28,372 bases of DNA from Nanobdellota archaeon (GCA_021818905.1 JAKASS010000011.1:1-28372); one strand, 5' to 3'; counted from the stretch's first letter, positions 7,711-15,180 are shown. Translations and numbers: made by a program. Notes: generated by a model not told the origin, from the sequence alone.

Positions 7711-7832
7711 TAAAGGTAATTATGACCGCCGATGACCTCGGAATGAGTAGAGTATTCAATGGAAAGATACTTGACTTAGTAAGAAGAGAAGTAGTACTTT
7801 CTACGGTATCCCGGGGCTGTCCAAAGCAGTGA
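7707..7832 (+). pseudogene. YdjC/ChbG-like carbohydrate deacetylase, N-terminal fragment
   Basis: 41 codons from an ATG that overlaps the preceding stop. MIKVIMTADDLGMS followed by VFNGKILDLVRRE is the typical N-terminus of YdjC/HpnK-type polysaccharide deacetylases, including the metal-binding ADDxG motif. The family is normally 230-300 aa; homology stops after ~33 residues and the frame ends at TGA 7830-7832. At that point the sequence changes to a glycosyltransferase-derived scrap, so the gene was cut by a rearrangement. It is not expected to be functional. Confidence 0.6.
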
Positions 7833-7833
7833 A

Positions 7834-7869
7834 TCTTGTAGCCTCGCTTAGCTTTAGGTTCTCATCTAT
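7834..7869 (+). repeat. 36-bp glycosyltransferase-derived scrap, duplicated at 12837
   Basis: 35 of 36 bases match 12837-12872 (one T/C difference at 7865). Both copies read in frame as LVASLSFRFS, the start of the glycosyltransferase fragment at 12837-13143. Here the homology ends at 7869. Confidence 0.8.
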
Positions 7870-7990
7870 GTATTGGGTCGATACGCCCGTGCATAACTGT
7901 CTTGTAGCACGACTAGATACTCACCAAAATTACCCCGTTCCCGCCCATAAAGTAGAAAATGAGGAGTTATGCACGAGCGTATTGGGTCGA
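7870..7990. repeat. small inverted-repeat element flanked by 12-bp direct repeats
   Basis: ATACGCCCGTGCATAACT (7881-7898) and AGTTATGCACGAGCGTAT (7965-7982) are inverted repeats, 17 of 18 matching. GTATTGGGTCGA occurs as a direct repeat at 7870-7881 and 7979-7990. The arrangement resembles a ~100-bp MITE with a target duplication, or a structured recombination site. No copy of the whole element is elsewhere in the window. Confidence 0.55.
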
Positions 7991-8013
7991 CATAAGACTC
8001 GTCTCCTTTGGAA

Positions 8014-8705
8014 CTAAAGACTTCTTGCTCTCGCACGCCCTATGTCTGGCATGGATATGAGCGAGATCAGTTCTTCTTTTATCCCGTTCCTGACTCTTAT
8101 ATCTAGTTTAGAGGGACGGGAATAGTCAACGCTTAACGCCTTGAATATCTCCTTAAGACTGTAAAGCAGCCATCTTACATTCTGCAGATAAGAGTATGAG
8201 TATAACTCACCCGGCCGCACTTTGTAAGTCTCTTCAAGATATCGTTCCAGCTTTTCGTTTATCCATTCTTTCACGAGCTTGGCCATTTTTATCGCGGCCC
8301 CTTCCGTGTCGTATTTTGGCCTGCCAGCACTCCGGGGATCTGGTCAACCTCCATTTTTGGCAGAGGTGCCACCCCATTGTCGCCATGTCTGTAGATAGAG
8401 GAAAGTATAACTGTGTTGGCGGGTAAGTTAACTCCCAAGGCGAGAGTCGGAGTTGCGGTTATAAAAGAGATTGATCCTTCTTTAAAACCGTCTTCTATCA
8501 GTTCTCTTTGGTGGTTTAATAATCCGGCATGATAGAAACAAACGCCGAGCTTTATCAATGACGCAAGCTCTTCGCATTGTGATATAGGTTTATCAAGCAC
8601 GTTCAGAACGTCATTCGCAAGCTTGTTAAGTTTTTCAACTCGGTCTTTTTCGATGTGCCCTACAAGAGCTGTGGAAATCAATTTAGCGGCGGAAACGGCG
8701 CGTTC
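8014..8705 (-). pseudogene. Hel308/Ski2-like helicase, C-terminal half, frameshifted
   Basis: From 8705 downward: ERAVSAAKLIS, then GVCFYHAGLLNHQRELIEDGF, then FITATPTLALGVNLPANTVI, the motif V region of Hel308 helicases. At the QxxGRAGR box (motif VI) the frame slips: the DNA reads as GGA-GTGCTGGCAGGCCAAAA, and restoring one base after GGA gives GRAGRPKYDTEGAAIKMA. The other frame then continues (8286-8014) with KLVKEWINEKLERYLEETYK, then the GIKEELISLISMPDIGRARAR end of the family. So it is one former gene with a single-base deletion. The N-terminal DEAD domain is absent; a stop lies at 8706-8708. Hel308 acts at stalled forks; an intact copy presumably exists elsewhere. Confidence 0.85.
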
Positions 8706-8849
8706 TTAAAGAAAAGGCACCGCTTTTATGGTACGCTATTTTTAGATCCGCAAAGCCTAATCTAAATACCATATGCATAAATCAATGGTGCCCGTCTCGA
8801 TATTTAGAGCAAAGAAAAAACCTATCCCGTCTTACGACAGTCTAGTCAG

Positions 8850-8870
8850 CGTATGAAGTTATTTAAAGTC
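8850..8870 (+). promoter_or_regulatory. TATA-like promoter of membrane wHTH gene
   Basis: GAAGTTATTTAAAGTCGG lies about 25-35 bp before the ATG at 8891, the archaeal TATA position for a leaderless or short-leader transcript. Confidence 0.4.
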
Positions 8871-8890
8871 GGGTAAGATACTATTTCTCT

Positions 8891-9517
8891 ATGAACAATT
8901 CCGGTACGTATAATGAGTTTCTCGCATTTAATCTTGTAGGCGGAGCACTGATTTTACTCGACGGTGCTTTAAATCTGCCTATAAACATGCCGATGCAGGT
9001 ATACGCGATGGCGTTCCAATTCATATCCACAAACGCAATTCACCTATTTTTAAGCATTCTTAGTATAACGATAGGATTAGTCATAATCACCGTGACGCTC
9101 CTTTTTGTGTCTCTAAATCGCAAGGAAAGTGCGACTATGTATTTAATGTTTCTTAGTCTTGGCGCTATAAGTTTTCTCGGCGGCGGCGGATTCGTAATCG
9201 GCGGCATCTTAGTAGTTATCGCCAATATATGGCTAGTTACAGACCGCATAACTAGAAGACCCGCCCACTCTGGACCCGGTCGCATAAGAGCTCTCGCATC
9301 CGTTGCCTCGAGATCGACGTACTTGACCCTACCTGCCAATGAGAGAACAGTATGGAATTTAATAAACAAAGAGAAAGGCAGCATCTTACAGAGCCGGTTG
9401 ATCGTGAGGAGTGGCTTCTCAAAAGTCAATATTACCCGGATATTAAACAGACTTGAATCCAAAGGCCTCATCGAGAGAAGACGCATAGGGATGTCCAATG
9501 TAGTCCTTAGGAAATAA
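8891..9517 (+). CDS. multi-spanning membrane protein with C-terminal wHTH domain
   Basis: 208 aa. Four hydrophobic helices fill residues ~10-120 (for example LFLSILSITIGLVIITVTLL and the glycine-rich ISFLGGGGFVIGGILVVIAN). After a linker, residues ~145-208 form a winged helix: ANERTVWNLINKEKGSILQS, FSKVNITRILNRLESKGLIE, RRRIGMSNVVL. The second half matches the archaeal MarR/DUF7343-like domains that end membrane regulators. A one-component sensor is likely; the ligand is unknown. It precedes the 9617-12460 operon by 100 bp on the same strand but has its own promoter, and the operon has another, so control of that operon is possible. Confidence 0.72.
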   Translation: MNNSGTYNEFLAFNLVGGALILLDGALNLPINMPMQVYAMAFQFISTNAIHLFLSILSITIGLVIITVTLLFVSLNRKESATMYLMFLSLGAISFLGGGGFVIGGILVVIANIWLVTDRITRRPAHSGPGRIRALASVASRSTYLTLPANERTVWNLINKEKGSILQSRLIVRSGFSKVNITRILNRLESKGLIERRRIGMSNVVLRK

Positions 9518-9545
9518 TCTCTCTTAGTGAAACTAGTTACAAAGC

Positions 9546-9610
9546 ACGTTTAAATACCGTTTCTATGCATAAGGTCACTATTCAAACGACGCTATTTCGA
9601 TTTGGAGGAG
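9546..9610 (+). promoter_or_regulatory. promoter and strong Shine-Dalgarno of five-gene operon
   Basis: CGTTTAAATACC (from about 9548) is TATA-like, and GGAGGAGG (9604-9611) ends 5 bp before the ATG at 9617. The strong ribosome binding site decides the start and shows a leadered transcript, unlike most genes here. Confidence 0.55.
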
Positions 9611-9616
9611 GTAAAG

Positions 9617-9844
9617 ATGGAAAAAAGAAAGGATAAAACACAAATGTGGGTTATTATCGCTGCAATAGTAGTGTTCGGAGCCGTGACAATTGCTGCGCTC
9701 GCATTTTTTAGCAACGGGGTTAACGCCGTAAAGTATGGCTCTCTCGGTGATTATGGAATGATGGGCGCCTATGGCGGGATGATGAGTCACTACGCTAATT
9801 ATTCTGGGGCCGGTATAAATGGTGTAACGATGCAGGGGTGTTGA
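9617..9844 (+). CDS. small single-pass membrane protein, Met/Gly/Tyr-rich tail
   Basis: 75 aa from the ATG behind a strong SD; the longer frame from TTG 9602 would translate the SD itself. A basic N-terminus (KRKDK) is followed by one membrane helix (~12-32, MWVIIAAIVVFGAVTIAALA), then an outside tail rich in Gly, Met and Tyr (YGMMGAYGGMMSHYANYSG) ending in Cys. The Met/His-bearing tail could bind a soft metal; that is speculation. First gene of the operon; the next gene begins 24-39 bp later. No family recognised. Confidence 0.65.
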   Translation: MEKRKDKTQMWVIIAAIVVFGAVTIAALAFFSNGVNAVKYGSLGDYGMMGAYGGMMSHYANYSGAGINGVTMQGC

Positions 9845-9882
9845 CGGCCATAAAAAGAAAATTATAAGTGATCATAAGAGAT

Positions 9883-10425
9883 ATGTTCAGGAATTCAATG
9901 AAAACTGCTGGTGTAAGGGTATCGGTATTAGTTACCCTGATGATACTGTTATTTTTATCGTCTATAAAAACCAGTTATGGGATGTGCCCCCTATGCACTG
10001 CCGGCGCTGCAATCGGTCTATCTCTTGCTAGATATTATGGACTAAGCGATCTTATCGTTGGGCTGTGGCTTGGCGCCCTAGCGGTTTCTACTGGATTATG
10101 GATAGCTAAGATAACGAAGAAGAGGCTCGGACGAAAAATGCCATTACAGACGCCCATAATATTCTCGTTGGCAGTGGCAGCAACGGTAATACCGTTCTAT
10201 TACGCTGGCTTTTTCAACGGAATGCCAGGGATGAGCGACACCTTGTTTGGCATAAACAAGCTGTTTTTAGGCATAATAGTGGGAGGGATAATCACATACG
10301 CAGGGGCGCCGATGAGCAATCTGGTCAAAAAAATTAGGGGGGCGGCCTTCCCGTTCCAAGGCATATTTATAACGCTGGGTCTAATGATGTTAGCGTCTAT
10401 CTTGATATGGTATGCTGGCATATGA
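9883..10425 (+). CDS. CPLC-motif polytopic membrane protein, conserved unknown
   Basis: 180 aa from ATG 9883; GTG 9868 would add five residues. A signal-anchor-like helix precedes CPLC (C35/C38 in CPLCTAGAAIGLSLARYYGL), followed by about four more helices. From recollection, proteins with this CP.C...(A/G)..G.(G/S).(A/S)R(Y/W)xG layout are widespread unknowns in candidate-phyla bacteria and DPANN archaea. The Cys pair next to the membrane suggests thiol exchange or metal binding. The stop overlaps the next ATG (ATGA, 10422-10425), so the two are probably translationally coupled. No named family assigned. Confidence 0.7.
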   Translation: MFRNSMKTAGVRVSVLVTLMILLFLSSIKTSYGMCPLCTAGAAIGLSLARYYGLSDLIVGLWLGALAVSTGLWIAKITKKRLGRKMPLQTPIIFSLAVAATVIPFYYAGFFNGMPGMSDTLFGINKLFLGIIVGGIITYAGAPMSNLVKKIRGAAFPFQGIFITLGLMMLASILIWYAGI

Positions 10426-10949
10426 TCAAAATGGAATCAAAAAAAGATAAAAACATTGCAGAAACCGTGAATGACGCGTTTAGAAAGATAAAAGATTTGG
10501 AGCATTCGAATAAACTGGACCTATCCTCTAAAGAGGATCTGAGCATTGCTCTTATGAACCTAATCTCGATAGAAGAACACCTGTACTTTAGCGGCGCCAA
10601 AACCGGAAAAGACGAGTATTTTGCCCTTCTGGATTCTGTACGAGAGATAAGGAAAAATCTGATGGCGGGGCTTGTGAAGAAAGGAGAAGGCGAGGAATGG
10701 TGCGTATCAAAACATCTTCTAGCGGCGACGATGCGCCTTATAGAAGTCGGCATGAAGGAATTCAAGGCCGACAGGAAATCTGCAGAAACGAAGTTCACTA
10801 TAGCATTTAAGCTCTATTCGTTGTTTTGGGAAATAAACCTCTTGTCCAGTTCCAGCGGAAAGTACTTGAAACACATGCCAGAAAAGTTTAAAATAAGAAA
10901 CGGTTGGGCGGCTTTCATAAAAAAGGCCCTCGACTGTTGTAAGGAGTGA
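10422..10949 (+). CDS. soluble all-helical protein, conserved partner of CPLC protein
   Basis: 175 aa from the ATG that overlaps the upstream stop; an in-frame ATG at 10407 is less likely because it lies deeper inside the previous gene. Predicted helical throughout, with no signal or membrane segment. The best-conserved-looking block is EEWCVSKHLLAATMRLIE, followed by AFKLYSLFWEINLL, and the chain ends ALDCCKE. I recall similar WC.SKHLLA..MRL.EVG proteins beside CPLC genes in candidate-phyla genomes; no function is known to me. Likely cytoplasmic partner or chaperone of the membrane protein. Confidence 0.65.
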   Translation: MIKMESKKDKNIAETVNDAFRKIKDLEHSNKLDLSSKEDLSIALMNLISIEEHLYFSGAKTGKDEYFALLDSVREIRKNLMAGLVKKGEGEEWCVSKHLLAATMRLIEVGMKEFKADRKSAETKFTIAFKLYSLFWEINLLSSSSGKYLKHMPEKFKIRNGWAAFIKKALDCCKE

Positions 10950-10955
10950 TTTCAT

Positions 10956-11348
10956 ATGAAGGTAAAACATCTGCTCATGGCAATAATTGCATTGTCCGTC
11001 GTAATCGGAGTAGTATATTATCTTATCAGTATTTCAGCGGCTTCCGGCGTCCCGCAGAACAATGGGCAGACGGTGTTCGAAGGAAAACTACTATACAGCA
11101 AATTCAGCGCGCAGACGCTAAACGACAGCCATGTCCTGTCGGATAACGGTTGCAAAACCGATCCAAGGAATGGATTGTCTAATTGTACGGCCGGAATAGA
11201 GACGCAGTATGGTACGCTATACTTCGATTATGAGCACGACATGATGATTAATCCGTGCCTTTCCAGCGGAGATATCGTGAATATCGATATTGCAGCCAAC
11301 GACACGGCCGAAGTTACCAGAACATATTGGGGCGGGGGAGGGACTTAA
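10956..11348 (+). CDS. membrane-anchored extracytoplasmic protein, unknown
   Basis: 130 aa. A good SD (AAGGAGTGA, 10940-10948) supports the ATG at 10956; the SD overlaps the upstream stop. One N-terminal helix (LLMAIIALSVVIGVVYYLIS, residues 6-25) is followed by a ~100-residue outside domain with three cysteines (in NGCKT, SNCTA and NPCLS) that may form a disulfide. A short Gly run closes the chain. Fourth gene of the operon, 14 bp before the next. No family recognised. Confidence 0.65.
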   Translation: MKVKHLLMAIIALSVVIGVVYYLISISAASGVPQNNGQTVFEGKLLYSKFSAQTLNDSHVLSDNGCKTDPRNGLSNCTAGIETQYGTLYFDYEHDMMINPCLSSGDIVNIDIAANDTAEVTRTYWGGGGT

Positions 11349-11362
11349 GTTTATAAATCGGC

Positions 11363-12460
11363 ATGGAAGACTGTTGCGGCGGAGATAAACGTGATGATAA
11401 ACATGAGGAGAGGCGCGATTCGCACGTGGAAAAAGGCGATGAAATGCACGGCGGTGATAAGGACAAAGGCAGAGAGGCCAATGATCTGCTTAAGAATGCC
11501 GTGAATCCACAAAACAACGCGCAAAATCGCCCAAAAAAGAAAACGTTAGTACTGATCACTGCTGTCGCCGGCGCAGTTTTTATAGTAGCTTTAATCGTCT
11601 TTCTGCTGTTTATCAACGTAAGTAGCAAAAATGCCGCGGGTGTAAATTCACTCTTGCAGAATACGCCGATTCATGGTCCCAGCGATATAAACTTTAATTC
11701 GCTTGCGCAAACCGTTTATCCGTACGGCGGTTTTATACTGCCTGTCGTATGGGGAGATTCCATAAAGATCCTTTTAGAAAGCGGCGCACTGAACAAAACC
11801 GCGCTCGTCGCCGCAATCGAGTCGAGCAACCAGACGCTGACTCCTTATGAGACAGCGATAATGAACGGAACATTTGATGGTTATATTTATGTAAACCACA
11901 GTGATAGCTCCTTTTTGCTGTATGCCCTGTGGAGTTTAGGCGTTAATAACAATAATTCTATAATAGACAAAGGGCCGCTTATGCAACTGGGAGACCCCGA
12001 CAACTACGCCAGTACCGGTGGCTATCTTCCACTCGGAGAATTGCGGTTAGGTGCGCTGAGCATAATAAATTTGACGCCACTCCAGGAGTCCGAGGCTATC
12101 AATATATCAGAAGCGACCTTTAGACCCTGCTGCAATAATCCTGCGGCATTTCCGGATTGCAATCACGGTGCTGCCGAATTAGCCTTGATAGAGATGATGA
12201 CTTCACAAGGCTATAATCAAAGCACTACCTTTAAGGTGCTTCGTAACTTTTTGTCGGAATACTATCCACAAAACATGTTTGATGAGGCAGTCGTGTTTGC
12301 TTCGCAGGGGGTGAACTTTTCTTCGGTGTCTGCCAATACCACCGTAAGTTACTCTCTTTTCAGTGCCACTGGAGCACAGAATGTCGGTGCTTATATCCAG
12401 AAATATGGCCTGCTCCAATCCAGTTCGACCTCAAGTGGGGGGGGCTCTTGCTCGGCGTGA
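11363..12460 (+). CDS. CC/DCNHG extracytoplasmic protein with metal-binding-like N-terminus
   Basis: 365 aa. Residues 1-57 are hydrophilic and rich in His, Cys, Asp and Lys (MEDCCGGDKRDD, DSHVEKGDEMHGGD), a likely cytoplasmic metal-binding tail. One helix (60-85) follows, then a ~280-residue outside domain. It contains FRPCCNNPAAFPDCNHGAAE (254-273), which I recall as the signature (CC.N..AFPDCNHG) of an uncharacterised family in candidate-phyla bacteria and DPANN archaea. The clustered Cys, Asp, Asn and His look like a metal or cofactor site. The chain ends in a Ser/Gly linker with a Cys (GGGSCSA), possibly a tethering point. Last gene of the operon; the 368-bp repeat starts 9 bp after the stop. 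Confidence 0.72.
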   Translation: MEDCCGGDKRDDKHEERRDSHVEKGDEMHGGDKDKGREANDLLKNAVNPQNNAQNRPKKKTLVLITAVAGAVFIVALIVFLLFINVSSKNAAGVNSLLQNTPIHGPSDINFNSLAQTVYPYGGFILPVVWGDSIKILLESGALNKTALVAAIESSNQTLTPYETAIMNGTFDGYIYVNHSDSSFLLYALWSLGVNNNNSIIDKGPLMQLGDPDNYASTGGYLPLGELRLGALSIINLTPLQESEAINISEATFRPCCNNPAAFPDCNHGAAELALIEMMTSQGYNQSTTFKVLRNFLSEYYPQNMFDEAVVFASQGVNFSSVSANTTVSYSLFSATGAQNVGAYIQKYGLLQSSSTSSGGGSCSA

Positions 12461-12468
12461 GACGATAT

Positions 12469-12836
12469 TAATTTCAACAAATGGAAAGAACATAGAGACA
12501 TAATAACAGATAGTTTATGGTATCTGCCTAAACGAGATTCATCAGGTTTCCTGTCGGTTATCTTTTGCTCTGACTTTGTTAATCCCATTTACATTTATGT
12601 ATGTTAGTTATTATATGAATAACTTTCTAACATAATATTAAAAACTATTTTATACTGAATCCTGCAAAAAATGTTCGACGAGAATTTTAATCCACCGAAA
12701 AGACAGAAACCTTGTTTCTTGAAGGGCCGCTATTTGAATAATTACTCCTAACAAAAACGGCATGGTAAATTTAAAGCGTACAAAAGTTCTTTTTTATTCA
12801 TAGTGTAACGCTACAATTTAAACGTGTGTAAAGTAT
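12469..12836. repeat. 368-bp perfect direct repeat, copy 2
   Basis: Identical to 928-1295 over all 368 positions. It starts 9 bp after the end of the five-gene operon and runs directly into a 5'-truncated glycosyltransferase at 12837, so its right edge is a rearrangement junction. It carries the same methylase-like scrap and 26-codon frame (12671-12751) as copy 1. Confidence 0.95.
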
Positions 12837-13143
12837 TCTTGTAGCCTCGCTTAGCTTTAGGTTCTCACCTATACCGATAGCAGGGGGCTGCGTTTTCCTG
12901 AAGCGCGAAGTAATTGATAGCGTTAGAACCCTCAATGAGAAAGTGCTTTTTGCTGAGGACATCGACTTATACGCACGCATACGCAAGCGATACGCGTGGA
13001 AGGAATATGCGTTTAAGATACTGGACTCTCGGGTTACTGTGTCTTATGGGAGATTTGTGAACAAAGGGATCTACAGGACACCGTCATTTTATTTCAAGGA
13101 GCTGGTAAAGACGTTAGTGAAAAGGGATCCAATACGTATCTAG
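12837..13143 (+). pseudogene. family-2 glycosyltransferase, C-terminal fragment
   Basis: The frame is open from the repeat junction: LVASLSFRFSPIPIAGGCVF, then LKREVIDSVRTLNE, then AEDIDLYARIRKRYAW, then the C-terminus at TAG 13141-13143. PIAGGCVFLKRE and the ED(I)DL box are hallmarks of the acceptor side of GT-A family-2 enzymes. The nucleotide-binding N-terminal ~150 residues are missing because the 368-bp repeat replaced them. A GTG at 12943 could start a 66-aa peptide, but it would lack a fold. Its first 36 bp also occur at 7834-7869 next to a deacetylase stub, so these polysaccharide genes were probably once neighbours. Confidence 0.75.
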
Positions 13144-13173
13144 GACTAGCCAGGGATCGATTCACTCGGATGT

Positions 13174-13716
13174 TCAGCTTCTAAGCTCGGCGAGCGCTTT
13201 CCACCACCTGACCTTTTTCTCTATCTTCGAATCCAAAGTATAAGGGTTGGTACCATGTGTCGCGTTAAGCATTAGAAGGAACAGGAAAACCATCGCATAA
13301 ACTATGCCGGTGCCTATGTCCGTGGATCCCGGTCCTATAGCCCCTCCGAAGCCTTCCGGCACTGCCCATATAAAGAAACTAAGCAAGAACCCGCCAGTGT
13401 ACGCGGTTTTTCTCAAAAACCCAGTTATCAATGAGAATGCAAGGGCGAGTTCCAATACTCCAATAAAATACACCCACAATTGTGCGTTAGACGCTACCTG
13501 AGACGACCAAAATGAGAACCACGGCTGCAACCATGAAGGCTGGCCTATTGCCGCCGAATTTATCATGCTTCCTAGGGAACCGGCTAGGCCGGGTAAAAAC
13601 TTCAAATAACCGTCAATTCCCCAGATAATACCAAAGACTATCGCAAATGCCCTACTTAATTTATAAGAATTCCTGACAAACCAATTATCGACTATCTTAT
13701 GTATCAGCTTATGCAT
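13174..13716 (-). CDS. DoxD/DoxX-like membrane protein
   Basis: 180 aa with about four membrane helices: FAIVFGIIWGIDGYLKFLPG, WVYFIGVLELALAFSLITGF, a third around TAYTGGFLLSFFIWAVPEGF, and VYAMVFLFLLMLNATHG near the C-terminus. The order and the G(I)DG..KFLPG and VPEGFGG loops are those of the DoxD/TQO_small-like family. In Acidianus, DoxD is a subunit of thiosulfate:quinone oxidoreductase; other members have unknown redox roles. No doxA is adjacent. The ATG at 13716 follows an AAGGAC and an AT-rich ATATAAGCATAAAAACACAA, similar to the cytochrome b promoter. Confidence 0.78.
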   Translation of the reverse strand: MHKLIHKIVDNWFVRNSYKLSRAFAIVFGIIWGIDGYLKFLPGLAGSLGSMINSAAIGQPSWLQPWFSFWSSQVASNAQLWVYFIGVLELALAFSLITGFLRKTAYTGGFLLSFFIWAVPEGFGGAIGPGSTDIGTGIVYAMVFLFLLMLNATHGTNPYTLDSKIEKKVRWWKALAELRS

Positions 13717-13724
13717 GTCCTTTA

Positions 13725-13745
13725 TTGTGTTTTTATGCTTATATC
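13725..13745 (-). promoter_or_regulatory. TATA-type promoter of DoxD-like gene
   Basis: On the minus strand ATATAAGCATAAAAACACAA ends 8 bp before the ATG. It shares the 12-mer ATAAAAACACAA and the TATA(A)G core with the cytochrome b promoter. Confidence 0.4.
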
Positions 13746-13793
13746 CCTATTTTCCCGCTTAAGATATCAATCCTGGTCGTATAATAAATCGAT

Positions 13794-13949
13794 ATGGCGG
13801 ATGAAGAACTTATAGGACCGCTCTCCTAACACGAGCACGATAAGTGGATGCGCTATGTAACCGAGAGGATAACGAAGATGGCCCGTGAGATTTTCAAGCA
13901 GGCTTTTAAATTGTCGGTGCCCCAATATCTCTATAGTACAGGGGGCAAT
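13794..13949 (+). pseudogene. stub fused in frame ahead of SDR gene (EHxxW-type remnant)
   Basis: ATG 13794 starts MADEELIGPLS, then TAA (13827-13829), then the same frame continues HEHDKWMRYVTERITKMARE and runs into the SDR. The LIGPL(S)..EHDKW pattern resembles the N-terminus of small proteins with an EHxxW motif. A TATA-like TATAATAAATCG lies just upstream. It may be a broken small gene whose 5' end was left in front of the SDR; identity is uncertain. Confidence 0.3.
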
Positions 13950-14750
13950 ATGGAAAGTGTGAATAAATTATTGGACTTGACTGGAAAAACTGCGATAGTC
14001 ACGGGTGGTGGAATAGGCATAGGCTATGGAATTTCTTATCGACTTGCAGAGGCGGGTGCGAACGTTGTAATCGCAGACAGAAGTGATGACGGTGCAGTGG
14101 CAGAAAAAGAATTGTCATCCAAAGGCTTTAAAGTCATTTCTATAAAAACTGATATCGCTATAGAACAAGATGTAAAAAATTTAATTGACCAAACTATAAA
14201 GAAATACGGGGCGATAGATATTCTAGTCAACAATGCTGGGATATATCCAGATATTCCCGTAATGGATATGTCTTTAGAAGATTTTGATAAAGTATTGAAT
14301 GTAAACCTTAAAGGCGCATTTCTATGTACAAAATATGCAAGCGAGAAAATGATTGCTAGAAAAGCGGGTGGTAAAATAATAAACATAACGTCTATAGATG
14401 CGTTACACCCTTCTTCAGTAGGCCTTGCACATTACGATGCCTCAAAGCACGGGCTATGGGGTTTTACAAAAAATGTTGCCCTGGAACTTGCACCGTATAA
14501 AATTTGGGTAAATGCGATAGCGCCGGGCGGGATACTTACGCCAGGTATACAAAAATTACAGCAGAGCATGCCTGTTCCAGAGGGCGTCGACTTGCAGAAG
14601 ATGATGGCGTCATTCCTTAGTAAAATACCAATGGGAAGACTTGGTGATCCAGATGAGATAGGTAAAGCAGCGTTATTCCTCGCTTCTGATATGTCGTCTT
14701 ATATGACTGGAAGTCAGATAGTTATCGACGGCGGCGTGCTCTTAACCTGA
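13950..14750 (+). CDS. short-chain dehydrogenase (glucose-1-dehydrogenase/FabG-like SDR)
   Basis: 266 aa from ATG 13950. The frame is open from 13848, but the conserved family starts near ESVNKLLDLTGKTAIVTGG. Motifs: TGGGIGIG 18-25, D42 in IADRSDD after strand 2 (favours NAD over NADP), NNAG 94-97, Ser148, Tyr162, Lys166 (YDASK), the IAPGGILTPG loop, and the C-terminal FLASDMSSYMTGSQIVIDGG typical of glucose-dehydrogenase/FabG SDRs. All catalytic residues are present. Stand-alone and probably monocistronic. A sugar or polyol substrate is likely, not provable here. Confidence 0.9.
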   Translation: MESVNKLLDLTGKTAIVTGGGIGIGYGISYRLAEAGANVVIADRSDDGAVAEKELSSKGFKVISIKTDIAIEQDVKNLIDQTIKKYGAIDILVNNAGIYPDIPVMDMSLEDFDKVLNVNLKGAFLCTKYASEKMIARKAGGKIINITSIDALHPSSVGLAHYDASKHGLWGFTKNVALELAPYKIWVNAIAPGGILTPGIQKLQQSMPVPEGVDLQKMMASFLSKIPMGRLGDPDEIGKAALFLASDMSSYMTGSQIVIDGGVLLT

Positions 14751-15180
14751 GTTATAGCCAAGTTTACAGAGCCGTATTCCCAGAAACGCGCATAACTATT
14801 GTTATAAGTAGCGTCCCACCCCAGTGTATTGATTCCAGTTTACAGCGGCTACTATTGACGCAAAGGCGCTAGCGAAATTTGCATAAAAATGATTAAAATT
14901 TTACTAAGTATAAATAAAATGTAAGTCAAACTACAAAAATGATACAAAGATGAATCTGTTTTTAGATTTTATTTGGCTTTTTATACAGCGTCGTATAGAA
15001 TTTTTTGGTCCTGTATTTTCTATAGCCCTAAGAAAGCCCATGATCGTCCGTGCCCCTTTTCTTTATCAATGGGCGTGTAAATAAGTAGCGGTTTCTGTAG
15101 AACTGCTTTGCTGCCCCATCACTTTTCCCAAAATCTTCTGAAGCAAAGCTTCACAGTACCTCCGAAAGTGAAACTAATAA
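14751..15180. other. gene-poor stretch
   Basis: No reading frame with recognisable homology. It holds an AT-rich core (14880-15000) and a short hairpin GAAGCAAAGCTTC (15140-15152). I see no RNA gene. Confidence 0.5.

Noticed and set aside
7829-8017. 62-aa plus-strand frame from GTG 7829
   Set aside because: It strings together a glycosyltransferase scrap and the inverted-repeat element; no coherent protein.
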